From the IMG/VR virus record IMGVR_UViG_3300037110_000054, positions 1 to 39,527 of that record: a DNA stretch of 39,527 bases. The stretch is one strand, 5' to 3'. Below the pieces are notes generated by a model. It did not search any database and was not told where the DNA came from. It saw only the letters and a list, made by a program, of their open reading frames with translations. A program made the translations under genes and the position numbers. This document shows, piece by piece, positions 1 through 8,748 of the stretch; the first letter of the stretch is position 1; each line of letters starts with the position of its first letter. Source of the stretch: a virus.

Positions 1-129
1 GAACGGTTGGCATTGAAGAATAGCCAGTGGGATTGTAAAATAAATTTGCATTATCCTGGGCAAAGGAAGTAGTGGCATCTATATAAACAATACTTCCTTG
101 TGTAAAGCTTATAGGCCCTAAATAATCTG
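1..129. repeat. Terminal direct repeat, left copy (pairs with 39399-39527)
   Basis: Bases 1-126 are identical to 39399-39524. Base 127 is C here and A at 39525, and the last two bases match. The repeat lies inside the needle-position fibre gene, whose frame continues across it. This is either an assembly overlap of a circular or circularly permuted genome, or a short true terminal repeat. P22-like phages package by headful and give permuted ends, so an assembly overlap is the simpler reading. Confidence 0.9.
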
Positions 130-616
130 TTCCTGATATTGCTGGAACTAATGAGCCTCCCGACCCCTTAATAATTCCAGAAACAGAAGTAGAGAGAGTT
201 ATAGCAGGAGTTGTTGTGGAATTAGCAACAGTTCCTACAAATCCATTAGCTGAAACAACAGATAGAGAGGTAATAGTCCCTTGTGGTATTGGAGTATAAG
301 ATAAGGAGCCAGTTCCATTATTAGTTAAAGCACCTGGAGCATTTGGTGTAGTTGCTATATTTTCAAGTGATGAGGTGAGTCCTATATTTATATTATAGCT
401 GTTTGTTCCACTACTTTGTGAGATGTTTAATCCACTTGTTGATGAAGTTGTTGTGATTGTGTTAATATAGGTACTATTTATATAATTTACTTTTGGAGCC
501 ACTATCTGATGAAAAAAAGAACGCCAAGCAGGAGTTAATATACCACTCTCATCTACGGCAGGAATACCAGATTGAGGAGGTATAATAACTAGGGAGGACA
601 CATTTACATTGGCCAT
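1..616 (-). CDS. Needle/fibre-position tail protein, N-terminal part (gene continues at 39398)
   Basis: The start ATG is at 616 and overlaps the region just before the stop of the gp10-like gene. The frame stays open to base 1 and continues without a break at 39398, ending at 38860. Joined, it encodes 384 residues. The N-terminus (IIPPQSGIPAVDESG, then LTPAWRSFF) is of a kind seen at the start of podovirus tail proteins. The middle carries SVVSANGFVGTVANSTTTP, a motif common in phage tail fibres. It occupies the place of P22 gene 26 (tail needle), between the gp10-like and gp14-like genes, but I see no clear gp26 triple coiled coil. It is probably a structural fibre or needle component; the exact role is inferred from position. 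Confidence 0.75.
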   Translation of the reverse strand, partial: MANVNVSSLVIIPPQSGIPAVDESGILTPAWRSFFHQIVAPKVNYINSTYINTITTTSSTSGLNISQSSGTNSYNINIGLTSSLENIATTPNAPGALTNNGTGSLSYTPIPQGTITSLSVVSANGFVGTVANSTTTPAITLSTSVSGIIKGSGGSLVPAISGTDYLGPISFTQGSIVYIDATTSFAQDNANLFYNPTGYSSMPTV

Positions 617-617
617 A

Positions 618-3600
618 TTATTGTCCTGTTTCTACTGGTTTGGCGCTAATTTCTGCACCAATAATAGCCAAATTAATAGGATCGGAACAAGTTATTCGCC
701 ATATTCTATCTCTGTCCATCCCCAGCTTTCTCCATATACACCGCTGAAAACGAGAACCAATAGTACCTAATGGAACATTTCTTTCATTAGAATAAGTATA
801 ACCACCATCAGAAGAGTAAGAAAGATTAATCTGTGGATCAGTTCCTATATACTCATAAATTGGTGCTCCTTCCATATAGTTAAAGGAAGCAGTATACTCT
901 GTTGGATTTATTTGTGGGGCAGTTAATGTAAAAGTGCCAGTTATTATTGCTGCTGGTTGAATAGTCACTAAAGATGTATTTTGAACTTCAGCAAATGGAG
1001 GCTGTTCAAACACAAGAAGACCCTGATTTGGTGTATAAGATACATTGTCATATGCTACAATTCCAGATGTTTGAATTAATGGAAGAAGAGCAGCTTGTGG
1101 TCCTATTTGTGCTCCCCAAACTCCAACATAAGCACTCCCGTTTCCTATATAATTTGGAGATTGACCAGGAGTTATATAGGCATTACTTACATATTCTGGA
1201 TTAACTAAAGTGAGATATGCAGAAGGAGAGGAGGCAGGGGTAGAAGGTGATTGGAAGGAAGTATCACTTGAAGAGACAATTATTGGTGTTCCTGATAGTG
1301 TATATACAGAACCATTCTGATTTAATGTTCCTGATGTAATACTTTGAACAGTAACGCCTAATGATACTCCACCACTTAAAACAGTAGCTCCTATTGTTAT
1401 TTGTCCATAAATTGGAGCATATACAAGAGTCATTTGATTACCAGAAAATGAACAATTACATTGAGCACTTGTTATATTACCTGCCACACCTGTTTCTAAA
1501 TAGGAAAGGGAACAGCGATAAATTCCAGTAAAGGAGGGTATAGGAGTTATTACAGGAGTACAGTTCACATTTGATACAATTGTTCCATTATCCAAATTAA
1601 ATATAGCAGAAGCTGGTGTGGCCGTTTCTGCTCCCAACGTCATTTGTAGATATCTTTGAGTAGTTCTTACTGCTGTGATACTTTGAGATGCTTGATTAGT
1701 CACCCACCCAGGATAACAGGAATAAGTTGAGGCAGCAGCTCCAAGAGTTCCAGTTAATAATCCAGTAATAAGTTGGTTTGGTGTTGATAATGCTGGACAA
1801 TTAACTACATCACCAATAGCTAGTGTACCATTAGCAAAGGCTGTGTTTAATGTCATAGTAAAGGTAAATAGTGGAAAAGAGCCACCTTTAACAAAAGAAG
1901 CATTACCACCTGTTAAAGTGGTATTGGTAATAGTTCCTGGCTGATTTACAAGATTTACTGCTGAGTTATTAGAAGCATATACACTAAAATTGGTTGTTTG
2001 TCCTACACTTGCTGTATATGGGATAGAGGTTTGATGAGGATTAAATGTGATATCTTCTGTTAAATAAGAACCAGAAGGAGTTTGTGTATAATCAGGTGTC
2101 ATCCATTCTCCACCAATAGCTGAAACATTAGAAAGAGACCAGATAAGTCCAAAGTTTATACTGCTAGCACATAGATTCTGATTTTTATTTGGTGCTTGCT
2201 GTTGTAGATTATTTCCTCTCCAATCATTTAAGTATATACTACCTACTGCTGATGCGTTAAATATATTAGGAACTTGAAAATTTGTTTCTACACCATTACC
2301 AGTTCCTATATTTATAATAGAAGAAGTGAGAAGAGCAGAATTTATAGTGATAGTTCCATTATTATTTAGTGTATATGAGTTAGACCAATTAGAGGAAGAA
2401 GAAGTAGAATAAACAACGACAGAACCAGTTGGAATAGCTGGTAGTCCATCATTTCCAAGAAGTGTATATGTTGGGCCACTTCCACCCATTAAAACATTTG
2501 TAGCTGTTTGAAGTGTAGGAGTTCCAGTTCCTATCTGAATTGGATATCCTATTCCGTCTAAACCTACTCCTGGTTGAACATCTAATTGAAATTGAGAATA
2601 TATCACTCTCTTTAAGGCGCCACTGGAATGCGGACTTCTTCTTTCCCGTCTAATAGGAGTACCATTGAAGGTATAGTTATTTTGATCCAATGAATATATA
2701 TTTCCATTCTGAAAGTCACCACAAAGATGTATATTACCATATCCAGTAATGAAGGAATTTGTGTGAAATTGGACTAAATCACGAGAATATACCCCATTTG
2801 AGAAGAACGCCCTCTCATGCCATTGTTTGTGTCCAATATCATAACACCATGTAGTACTTGAACTAATGTTGTTAAGACAGTAGAAAGAGTGTCCACCTTG
2901 TTGATATGTCCATGCTATTGTTTGTGAGATGTCTGGAAGAGTTAATAGCCAAGTTTCTACGGCATGGTTTGATATTCGAAGTGCCCTATAACCAAAAGCC
3001 ATAGCAACTTCAGCATAGCCTCTATCATCGTTTGTAATCCATAATAGCTGTCCACCAATTTGAGCAACAGCCCAAGGAGCATTTGTACCATGAGGAGCTG
3101 TAGCACCTGGAATTTGCTGAAAGACATTAGTAGTTTGTCCTCCACCAGTATTTTGAAATACTGCCAAACTTCTATTACCCATTATCCATACAATATCATG
3201 GTCTGAGATAATTCGCTGTACAAAGTCATTATTAAGATTTACGTTAACAATATCTAAATCACTTATATTTTGTGGATCTGATGCAAAATAGCCACTAATA
3301 GAGAAGGGTTGTGAGAAGATGAAGAAACCATCCTGAAAAGTTATAAAGGAAGAACCGACATATCCTGTTCCACTATTCATTTGATATACATTAGTGGTTC
3401 CTTCTTGAAAAACATATCCAGTAGTTGAACCATCTACTACAACAACCTGATTGATAAGTCCAGTATTTAAGACACCTTGATAATAGTTTGGCACACCATC
3501 ACATATACTAACAAATCCTGTTGAAGTTGTGAGATATGCCAAGAGTGTATGAGTAAAGGAAAGAGTGCCCAAAGCAGAGACAGAAGGAGTTAACTGATAA

Positions 3601-3839
3601 AGACCATTACCAGCTACACAATATATATAATTATTAGCAGTATGCCATAAACCACGAATAGGAGATTGTGGAAGAGAGTGTAGTAAAGTAAGACCAGGAA
3701 CAGTAGTTAACATAGTAGGCTCGTTCTCCTTACCTACCATCATTTCATCTTGATCTGGAAATAAGTTGATACATCTCTGAGCATCATAATTCAGAGAGCG
3801 GAGAGCATATGTTGGACCTAATAAGTCTTTAAGCTTCAT
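618..3839 (-). CDS. P22 gp10-like tail hub/DNA stabilisation protein, enlarged
   Basis: It encodes 1073 residues, with AAGGAAAT just upstream of the start. The N-terminus (residues 1-60: LRSLNYDAQRCINLFPD, then TTVPGLTLLHSLP) and the following roughly 400 residues resemble the P22 gp10 family, which sits below gp4 in the tail machine and keeps packaged DNA in the head. P22 gp10 is about 470 residues, so this protein is more than twice as long. The extra C-terminal half is rich in Ser, Thr, Gly and Asn and holds at least two copies (about 660-715 and 800-855) of a short beta-rich motif found in other virion proteins here. The last 60 residues (SYSSDGGYTYSNERNVPLG, RIWRITCSDP) again look like a gp10-family C-terminus. 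The additions are therefore inserts, perhaps for surface attachment (inference). Confidence 0.7.
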   Translation of the reverse strand: MKLKDLLGPTYALRSLNYDAQRCINLFPDQDEMMVGKENEPTMLTTVPGLTLLHSLPQSPIRGLWHTANNYIYCVAGNGLYQLTPSVSALGTLSFTHTLLAYLTTSTGFVSICDGVPNYYQGVLNTGLINQVVVVDGSTTGYVFQEGTTNVYQMNSGTGYVGSSFITFQDGFFIFSQPFSISGYFASDPQNISDLDIVNVNLNNDFVQRIISDHDIVWIMGNRSLAVFQNTGGGQTTNVFQQIPGATAPHGTNAPWAVAQIGGQLLWITNDDRGYAEVAMAFGYRALRISNHAVETWLLTLPDISQTIAWTYQQGGHSFYCLNNISSSTTWCYDIGHKQWHERAFFSNGVYSRDLVQFHTNSFITGYGNIHLCGDFQNGNIYSLDQNNYTFNGTPIRRERRSPHSSGALKRVIYSQFQLDVQPGVGLDGIGYPIQIGTGTPTLQTATNVLMGGSGPTYTLLGNDGLPAIPTGSVVVYSTSSSSNWSNSYTLNNNGTITINSALLTSSIINIGTGNGVETNFQVPNIFNASAVGSIYLNDWRGNNLQQQAPNKNQNLCASSINFGLIWSLSNVSAIGGEWMTPDYTQTPSGSYLTEDITFNPHQTSIPYTASVGQTTNFSVYASNNSAVNLVNQPGTITNTTLTGGNASFVKGGSFPLFTFTMTLNTAFANGTLAIGDVVNCPALSTPNQLITGLLTGTLGAAASTYSCYPGWVTNQASQSITAVRTTQRYLQMTLGAETATPASAIFNLDNGTIVSNVNCTPVITPIPSFTGIYRCSLSYLETGVAGNITSAQCNCSFSGNQMTLVYAPIYGQITIGATVLSGGVSLGVTVQSITSGTLNQNGSVYTLSGTPIIVSSSDTSFQSPSTPASSPSAYLTLVNPEYVSNAYITPGQSPNYIGNGSAYVGVWGAQIGPQAALLPLIQTSGIVAYDNVSYTPNQGLLVFEQPPFAEVQNTSLVTIQPAAIITGTFTLTAPQINPTEYTASFNYMEGAPIYEYIGTDPQINLSYSSDGGYTYSNERNVPLGTIGSRFQRCIWRKLGMDRDRIWRITCSDPINLAIIGAEISAKPVETGQ

Positions 3840-3919
3840 TATATTTCCTTATATCCTTACTTCCTTACTTTCTTATATCTGACACCAGGAAGAACCCTTC
3901 AAGGTTATCCAACTTGGCA

Positions 3920-6088
3920 TCAGGTGTGCTTCACGAGGAAGCGGGCGTAGCAGTTGGCAAGGCCGACGGTAGCTGCGCTGAACTGGGCCACCCGCGAGGA
4001 GTCGATGCCCAGCGCAGGGATGGGCGCACCGCTCGCGTTGATGAAGCCGCCTACCTCGGTCCAGCCCATGAAGGTATAGCCGGTGGGCGGTGTAACCACG
4101 GCGGTCCAGTAGACCCCGCCGGAAGGGACGAAACTGAAGTTCACGCTATATTCAGCCCAGCCATCGTAGAAGTCTCGGAAGAGATTAACCGCAGCCTGCG
4201 TGAAGGACGTGCCGGTGCCGGAGCCAAGCGCGATGCTGGGCGCGGCCATGGGGGAAACGCCGGGGTTGTCGAACCGAGCCATGTAGATATGGCTGTTGTT
4301 CTGGTAGACGTTCGCCCCAGGCGCAGTGAAGCCGTCGTTGAAGCCAAGGGCGCAGAAGCCCACGCAGCCATCGAACAGGGTGTTGGTGCCGCTGTTGGAG
4401 CAGGAACCGGTGGCGAAGAAGCCATTGACGGCCTTCAAGATCAGAGCACCCGTGCCGCGCAGGTTGCTGATGTTCACGTTCTGGAACATCCAGTTGGACA
4501 CCACCATGCTCACACCAGTAAATGCAGCGAGGCTCTGGCTCAGCCAGTAAGTTCCGGTACCCCCGGTACCCGTGGTGGAGCCGGTGCCATAGGCTGAAAT
4601 CGTGCATCCAGGAGGAATCCCAGGACTGATCAGCGTCTGCCCAGGGAGGATGGGATTAGTGGGGTAGTTCGGCGCGGAGGTCACGTTGATGGAGAACCCG
4701 CCTCCCGAGCAGACGATGGGCACGCTCTGCATGCCCGACACCGGGGTCACCTCGAGGCAGGAGCCATCATCAGAGATGGTGCCGGCATCACACTGGAGGT
4801 TGTTGATGAAGATGTTCTTGCGGGGAGAGAAGTTCGTGTTCGCAGGGTTCGCCACACCATCGAAGAACAGCACGCCCTGGCGCACATTGCCCATGGCCTT
4901 GCAATCCGTGAGCCACACGCCGTCAATGCCAGAGCCCTCACCGTAGCCCTCAAAGTTGATGCCGGAGCTGAACAGCACCCCTCCCGTGGAATCGCCCAGA
5001 TGGCCATCGGACCAGGGGAAGGTGGTGACGTAGTTGGGCGAGGCCGAGTAGGAGCAGCCAGCCATGTTCTGGCCGTTGTTGCTGAAGTTGGATCCCTCGA
5101 TCACCAGATTGGTGAAGGAGTCGAAGTTGGCCCCGCAGCCGCGGTTGTTGGTGGACTGGAGGTTCTTGATCAGAATGTTATTGAAGGCGAAGGTGTTGTC
5201 GGTGATGGGGCTAGGGGGGCTCACCACGTTGGCCCAGTCGGAGAACATCTCGAACGCGTAGCCGGCGCAGTTGGTGACGGTGCAGTCGATAACCTGCAGG
5301 TCGGATACCTGGCCCAGGATGCGCATGCCGCAACGACCGCCATCCTCAGCGGGGCCAAGGATATTGGTCTGGTTGGCCCGGTTGCCGTCCACGTAGATGT
5401 TCGTGAGCCGGATGTTCGTCTTGGGCGAAGCCAGGCCGCTGATGGTGATGGGCGAAACGAAGTCAGTGGACCCGGCCTTGGTCTTCAAATTGAAGTCGCG
5501 CATGGAGAAGTTGGACGGGAGGAACAGACTGGTTACGGTGTAGGTCAGGCCATTGCCGGTCAGCTCCCGGCCCGAAGGCGTGGCGTTTATTGCAGCCTGC
5601 AGAGCCGTGGTGTCATCACCCAGCCCGTAGGGTCCGAAATCTGCAGCTGACACCGTTTCGGCTAGTTTAGCCTCTAGCAATCGCCCCGCGGCCCCAGTGT
5701 AGGGAGCGAGATATCCAACTAACGATGAGCCCTGCCCTGCGGCGGTGGAGGCCAATTCAGCTAATACAGTATTTGAAGCAATGGTAGATGTAGTAGTTGA
5801 AATAGATTGTAAATTATCAACTGGGTAATCAGGATGTTGAACATTATTTATATCAGTCACATTAATTTTGTATGTTTGTGGCCCTAACCATATTTGAGCC
5901 TTTCCATATTGATCTAAAATAACGGGATTTGTATTAGGAACAGTTAAAGTAGCATCTGTATAAGTGGCAAGAGGAGTTAGAGTTCCAGCTTGATATGTAT
6001 ATACATGACCTCCTGCTAATGGATTATTATTAGTATCAGTCTCAAAGAAGAGAGGAGATGTTATGAGAGAAGCGGTAGAATTTGACAT
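3920..6088 (-). CDS. Tailspike with phage head-binding domain and GC-rich beta-helix body
   Basis: It encodes 722 residues; AAGGAAT precedes the ATG. Residues 1-95 (PLAGGHVYTYQAGTLTPLAT, NPVILDQYGKAQIWLGP) form a head-binding domain of the P22-tailspike type and are clearly paralogous to the start of the next gene upstream. Residues about 145-720 have an AADFGPYGLGDDTTALQAAI entry motif and Asn/Gly-rich repeats typical of right-handed beta-helix, pectate-lyase-like spikes. Such spikes often bind or cleave surface polysaccharide. Base composition changes abruptly near 5,690-5,760 (residues 112-133): the anchor is AT-rich like the phage and the body is strongly GC-rich. The gene is therefore a fusion of a resident anchor with a recently acquired receptor-binding body. 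A beta-rich insert lies near residues 460-530. The enzymatic activity and substrate cannot be read from the sequence. Confidence 0.8.
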   Translation of the reverse strand: MSNSTASLITSPLFFETDTNNNPLAGGHVYTYQAGTLTPLATYTDATLTVPNTNPVILDQYGKAQIWLGPQTYKINVTDINNVQHPDYPVDNLQSISTTTSTIASNTVLAELASTAAGQGSSLVGYLAPYTGAAGRLLEAKLAETVSAADFGPYGLGDDTTALQAAINATPSGRELTGNGLTYTVTSLFLPSNFSMRDFNLKTKAGSTDFVSPITISGLASPKTNIRLTNIYVDGNRANQTNILGPAEDGGRCGMRILGQVSDLQVIDCTVTNCAGYAFEMFSDWANVVSPPSPITDNTFAFNNILIKNLQSTNNRGCGANFDSFTNLVIEGSNFSNNGQNMAGCSYSASPNYVTTFPWSDGHLGDSTGGVLFSSGINFEGYGEGSGIDGVWLTDCKAMGNVRQGVLFFDGVANPANTNFSPRKNIFINNLQCDAGTISDDGSCLEVTPVSGMQSVPIVCSGGGFSINVTSAPNYPTNPILPGQTLISPGIPPGCTISAYGTGSTTGTGGTGTYWLSQSLAAFTGVSMVVSNWMFQNVNISNLRGTGALILKAVNGFFATGSCSNSGTNTLFDGCVGFCALGFNDGFTAPGANVYQNNSHIYMARFDNPGVSPMAAPSIALGSGTGTSFTQAAVNLFRDFYDGWAEYSVNFSFVPSGGVYWTAVVTPPTGYTFMGWTEVGGFINASGAPIPALGIDSSRVAQFSAATVGLANCYARFLVKHT

Positions 6089-6100
6089 TATTATTCCTTA

Positions 6101-8392
6101 TTAGCAGGGCATCCAGTTTAGCGCAGAGTGTTTATAAATAAATCTGTAAACTACGTTTGCTACTCCGGCTGCTGGAGCACCCAAGAATGTGGCACCAGAT
6201 GAACTCCAGGTTAGGGTAGCTACTCCTGCACTTAGAACTACAGTATAAATCGCTCCGTCAATGGATGGATCAGCAGCAGGAAAAGTGAGAGCAAGGGATG
6301 CAGCAGATGTCTGAATGTAGTTGTAGCTGTATCCTGCGGTTAGGGTATAAGTGGTGGTTGCTCCATTGTTGGTCTTGCTAGTACCCGCGAGGCCCATATA
6401 CCAAGGTTTGAAAAGACCGTTGGCATTGGTTCCATCAGTGAGGACATTAAGATACTGTCCAGAAGCATTTAACTTATTGGTAATAGTGCCGCCGTTAACC
6501 TCATAAACATTCCCACCCAGCACGCAGTTCGTGGACGAACCTGAAAGGTGTAGAGTGTTAGTCATTGTTACATTTGAGGTGGCCGAGAATATATTGTTGA
6601 AGAAGGAACATCCCTCATAGTTTCCAGTCGCCACAATACAGTCTGTGTATATAGTGGCTACCGTGGCATTGCCGTTCTTGCCAAAAGTATTACCGTCAAA
6701 TTTGCCACTACGAACGTAGTTAGTTGTATTATTGAGTCTGATACCTGCCAGCATCGTCCCACCGTCTCCAATGGTAAACTTACATCCAGTAATTTCAGGA
6801 GAAATGCAGGACTGTCCAGTTCCGTCCTGAACAATATCAACACAGACTCCACTGACAATAGTTGTGTCCAAGGTAAAGGCACAATCTCGAAACTTGACCG
6901 CATCAGAAAGGGTGCCAAAGGTAGCAATTATTTTTCCACTGGTATTGTCTAATTGGGCCAAGGCTATACCATTGAAACTAATTTGCTCATTGACCTGTCC
7001 TAGTAGATTTACTACATTGGGATTTCCATTCTTCCAGCGGCCTCCAAAACTAGCTACCTTGATATTATTATTGGCATAAAACAAACCATCAGTTGTGCCA
7101 CCGGAACCTGACCCATTCAGGGCTGCACCAAATAGATCAATACCCTCTGAATTATTTAACAAATAGATACAATTATTAACACACTGATCGCTTACATAGT
7201 CATAAACATTACATTTGCCACAAGTATTCAAGGACATTCCAATTTTACATGTGTAGACGGAAACTCTGCGAATAGTCAGGTCTAAAGCTGCAAAGACATA
7301 AATACCACTTGCTGGAATAGTAGCACCAGAAACATCCTTGCCAAACCCTTCATGACCATTAATGCCCACATTCTCAATAAGCATTTGACTGTTGGCCCAG
7401 GTAGTAACACCAGCAGTTCCTCGGTTATCATAGAGAGCAACAGCATGACCATTACCTCCAGCTCCAATCACAGCATTACCAATAATGGAGAGATTTCGCA
7501 GCACATTTCGGTTGCCATAGGAAAGAAATTTGATTAAGGGTTCAGTGCCACTAGGACCAACTACCCCATTAAGTAAAGTACTCACACTCATTCCATCCCC
7601 TTCAATTATAAGGTTCTGAGCAGTAGTGGAAACGGTAAGGGTAGAATTGATAAGATAGGAGTTTCTTGGAATGTAAACTCTTGCACCTCCAGTCATAAAG
7701 ACGCTAAGAGATGCGGCCCAGTTGATAGCAGCCTGAAAAGCAGCTGAATCATCGGTTACTCCATCACCTTTAGCACCAAAATCCATAACACTAGCAGTAC
7801 GGGCATTAACTGCATTCTGAGTTGTGGCAACAGCTCCTGAGAATGGCTGAAGTACTGTAATCAGAGCATCACCTTGTCCCGCAGAAGTAGAAGCAAGTGC
7901 ATTAGGAAGTGTATTTGCTGGGTATGATAGAGTAGAATTAAATCCAATTAATCCCTGACCCTGTGAGGTAGAAGAAGTGGAGGCTAGAGCATTAGGAAGT
8001 GTATTAGCTGGATATGATAGAGCAGAATTAAACCCTACTAATCCCTGTCCTTGTGATGTAGTTGAATAAGAAGATAGGGACAATATAAAAGAAGCATTAT
8101 CTGGACTAACATTATCAATAGGATAATGTGCTTGCTGAACTCCTGCACTATTTAATAAGTTGAAGCGATAAGCCAAATTAGACATCCAAAACACTGCCTG
8201 ACCATAATTATCAAGTATAATAGGATTTGGCATTTGAGTAGTAAGTGTATTATCAGTATAAGTAGCTTGTGGAGTAGTTGTTCCAGAAGCATAGGTATAT
8301 AGCATTCCACCAGCCAAAGGAAGCCCTGTCACATTATCTACTGCTGAGAAGAGAGGTGAGGTAGCTTGAACTGCATTTGGATTATAGGCCAT
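6101..8392 (-). CDS. Tailspike/tail fibre with pectate-lyase-like beta-helix
   Basis: It encodes 763 residues. The N-terminal head-binding domain (residues 10-95; PLAGGMLYTYASGTTTPQAT) is shared with the neighbouring tailspike. Residues 115-174 are two tandem 30-residue repeats (GQGLVGFNSALSYPANTLPN and the following residues), probably a linker or stalk. Residues 203-223 carry DFGAKGDGVTDDSAAFQAAI, the signature of pectate-lyase-like superfamily proteins, followed by a long beta-helix with Asn/Gly turns. The C-terminus (FIYKHSALNWMPC) is a small beta cap. Unlike its neighbour, the whole gene has the phage's own AT-rich composition. Two spikes with the same anchor suggest either a mixed set of spikes on one virion or alternative receptor specificities (inference). 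Confidence 0.8.
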   Translation of the reverse strand: MAYNPNAVQATSPLFSAVDNVTGLPLAGGMLYTYASGTTTPQATYTDNTLTTQMPNPIILDNYGQAVFWMSNLAYRFNLLNSAGVQQAHYPIDNVSPDNASFILSLSSYSTTSQGQGLVGFNSALSYPANTLPNALASTSSTSQGQGLIGFNSTLSYPANTLPNALASTSAGQGDALITVLQPFSGAVATTQNAVNARTASVMDFGAKGDGVTDDSAAFQAAINWAASLSVFMTGGARVYIPRNSYLINSTLTVSTTAQNLIIEGDGMSVSTLLNGVVGPSGTEPLIKFLSYGNRNVLRNLSIIGNAVIGAGGNGHAVALYDNRGTAGVTTWANSQMLIENVGINGHEGFGKDVSGATIPASGIYVFAALDLTIRRVSVYTCKIGMSLNTCGKCNVYDYVSDQCVNNCIYLLNNSEGIDLFGAALNGSGSGGTTDGLFYANNNIKVASFGGRWKNGNPNVVNLLGQVNEQISFNGIALAQLDNTSGKIIATFGTLSDAVKFRDCAFTLDTTIVSGVCVDIVQDGTGQSCISPEITGCKFTIGDGGTMLAGIRLNNTTNYVRSGKFDGNTFGKNGNATVATIYTDCIVATGNYEGCSFFNNIFSATSNVTMTNTLHLSGSSTNCVLGGNVYEVNGGTITNKLNASGQYLNVLTDGTNANGLFKPWYMGLAGTSKTNNGATTTYTLTAGYSYNYIQTSAASLALTFPAADPSIDGAIYTVVLSAGVATLTWSSSGATFLGAPAAGVANVVYRFIYKHSALNWMPC
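7883..8056 (-). repeat. Two tandem 90-bp repeats in the tailspike gene
   Basis: The words around GCATTAGGAAGTGTATT recur at a period of 90 bases (7899 and 7989). They encode two 30-residue copies with few substitutions, between the head-binding domain and the beta-helix. Expansion or contraction would change stalk length without breaking the frame. Confidence 0.85.
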
Positions 8393-8394
8393 TT

Positions 8395-8721
8395 TTACAT
8401 TCCCATCCAGGCACTAATACTACCACCAGAAAGACCAGAAACTACACATCTAAAGAAATTATAGTTTATACCAGTATTTACAGCAAACTGAGCTACATTA
8501 CCAGTTCCAGAGGTAAAGGTCATAGCACTTCCTACATTTGTCCAGTTAATTCCAGAAATTGACCCCTGAAATTGAACTGTAGCCGCTGTAGTTGATACAG
8601 AACCCACTGCTTCAAAGTGTGCTACTCCAGTTGTTGATCGCTGTAATATCCCAGGCATTGTTGAGTTGGTACTTGCTATTCCAAAGAGAGCGGGTTGAAT
8701 TATTGAACTTCCATTTGCCAT
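8395..8721 (-). CDS. Small beta-rich tail/neck protein (108 aa)
   Basis: It encodes 108 residues; AAAAGGAG precedes the ATG. The central sequence (ATVQFQGSISGINWTNVGSA) and the C-terminal YNFFRCVVSGLSGGSISAW match a type of small beta-sandwich protein often found beside tail fibre genes in phages, where it probably decorates the virion or joins fibres. It sits between the gp4-like gene and the tailspikes, and its stop lies two bases before the next gene's start. No enzymatic motif is seen, so the function is inferred only from context and general type. Confidence 0.6.
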   Translation of the reverse strand: MANGSSIIQPALFGIASTNSTMPGILQRSTTGVAHFEAVGSVSTTAATVQFQGSISGINWTNVGSAMTFTSGTGNVAQFAVNTGINYNFFRCVVSGLSGGSISAWMGM

Positions 8722-8748
8722 GCTAAACTCCTTTTAAGTTTAAGTTTA

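Noticed and set aside
3914-4597. Long open frame on the plus strand (227 codons), antisense to the tailspike
   Set aside because: It arises from the GC-rich tailspike body, where stop codons are rare on the other strand. The product is a low-complexity Gly/Ala/Val/Glu-rich string, and no ribosome-binding site or promoter supports it.
5000-5650. Second long plus-strand frame (216 codons) over the tailspike
   Set aside because: Same GC-rich shadow effect. The translated sequence is Gly/Val-rich without domain character, and it ends at the composition border.
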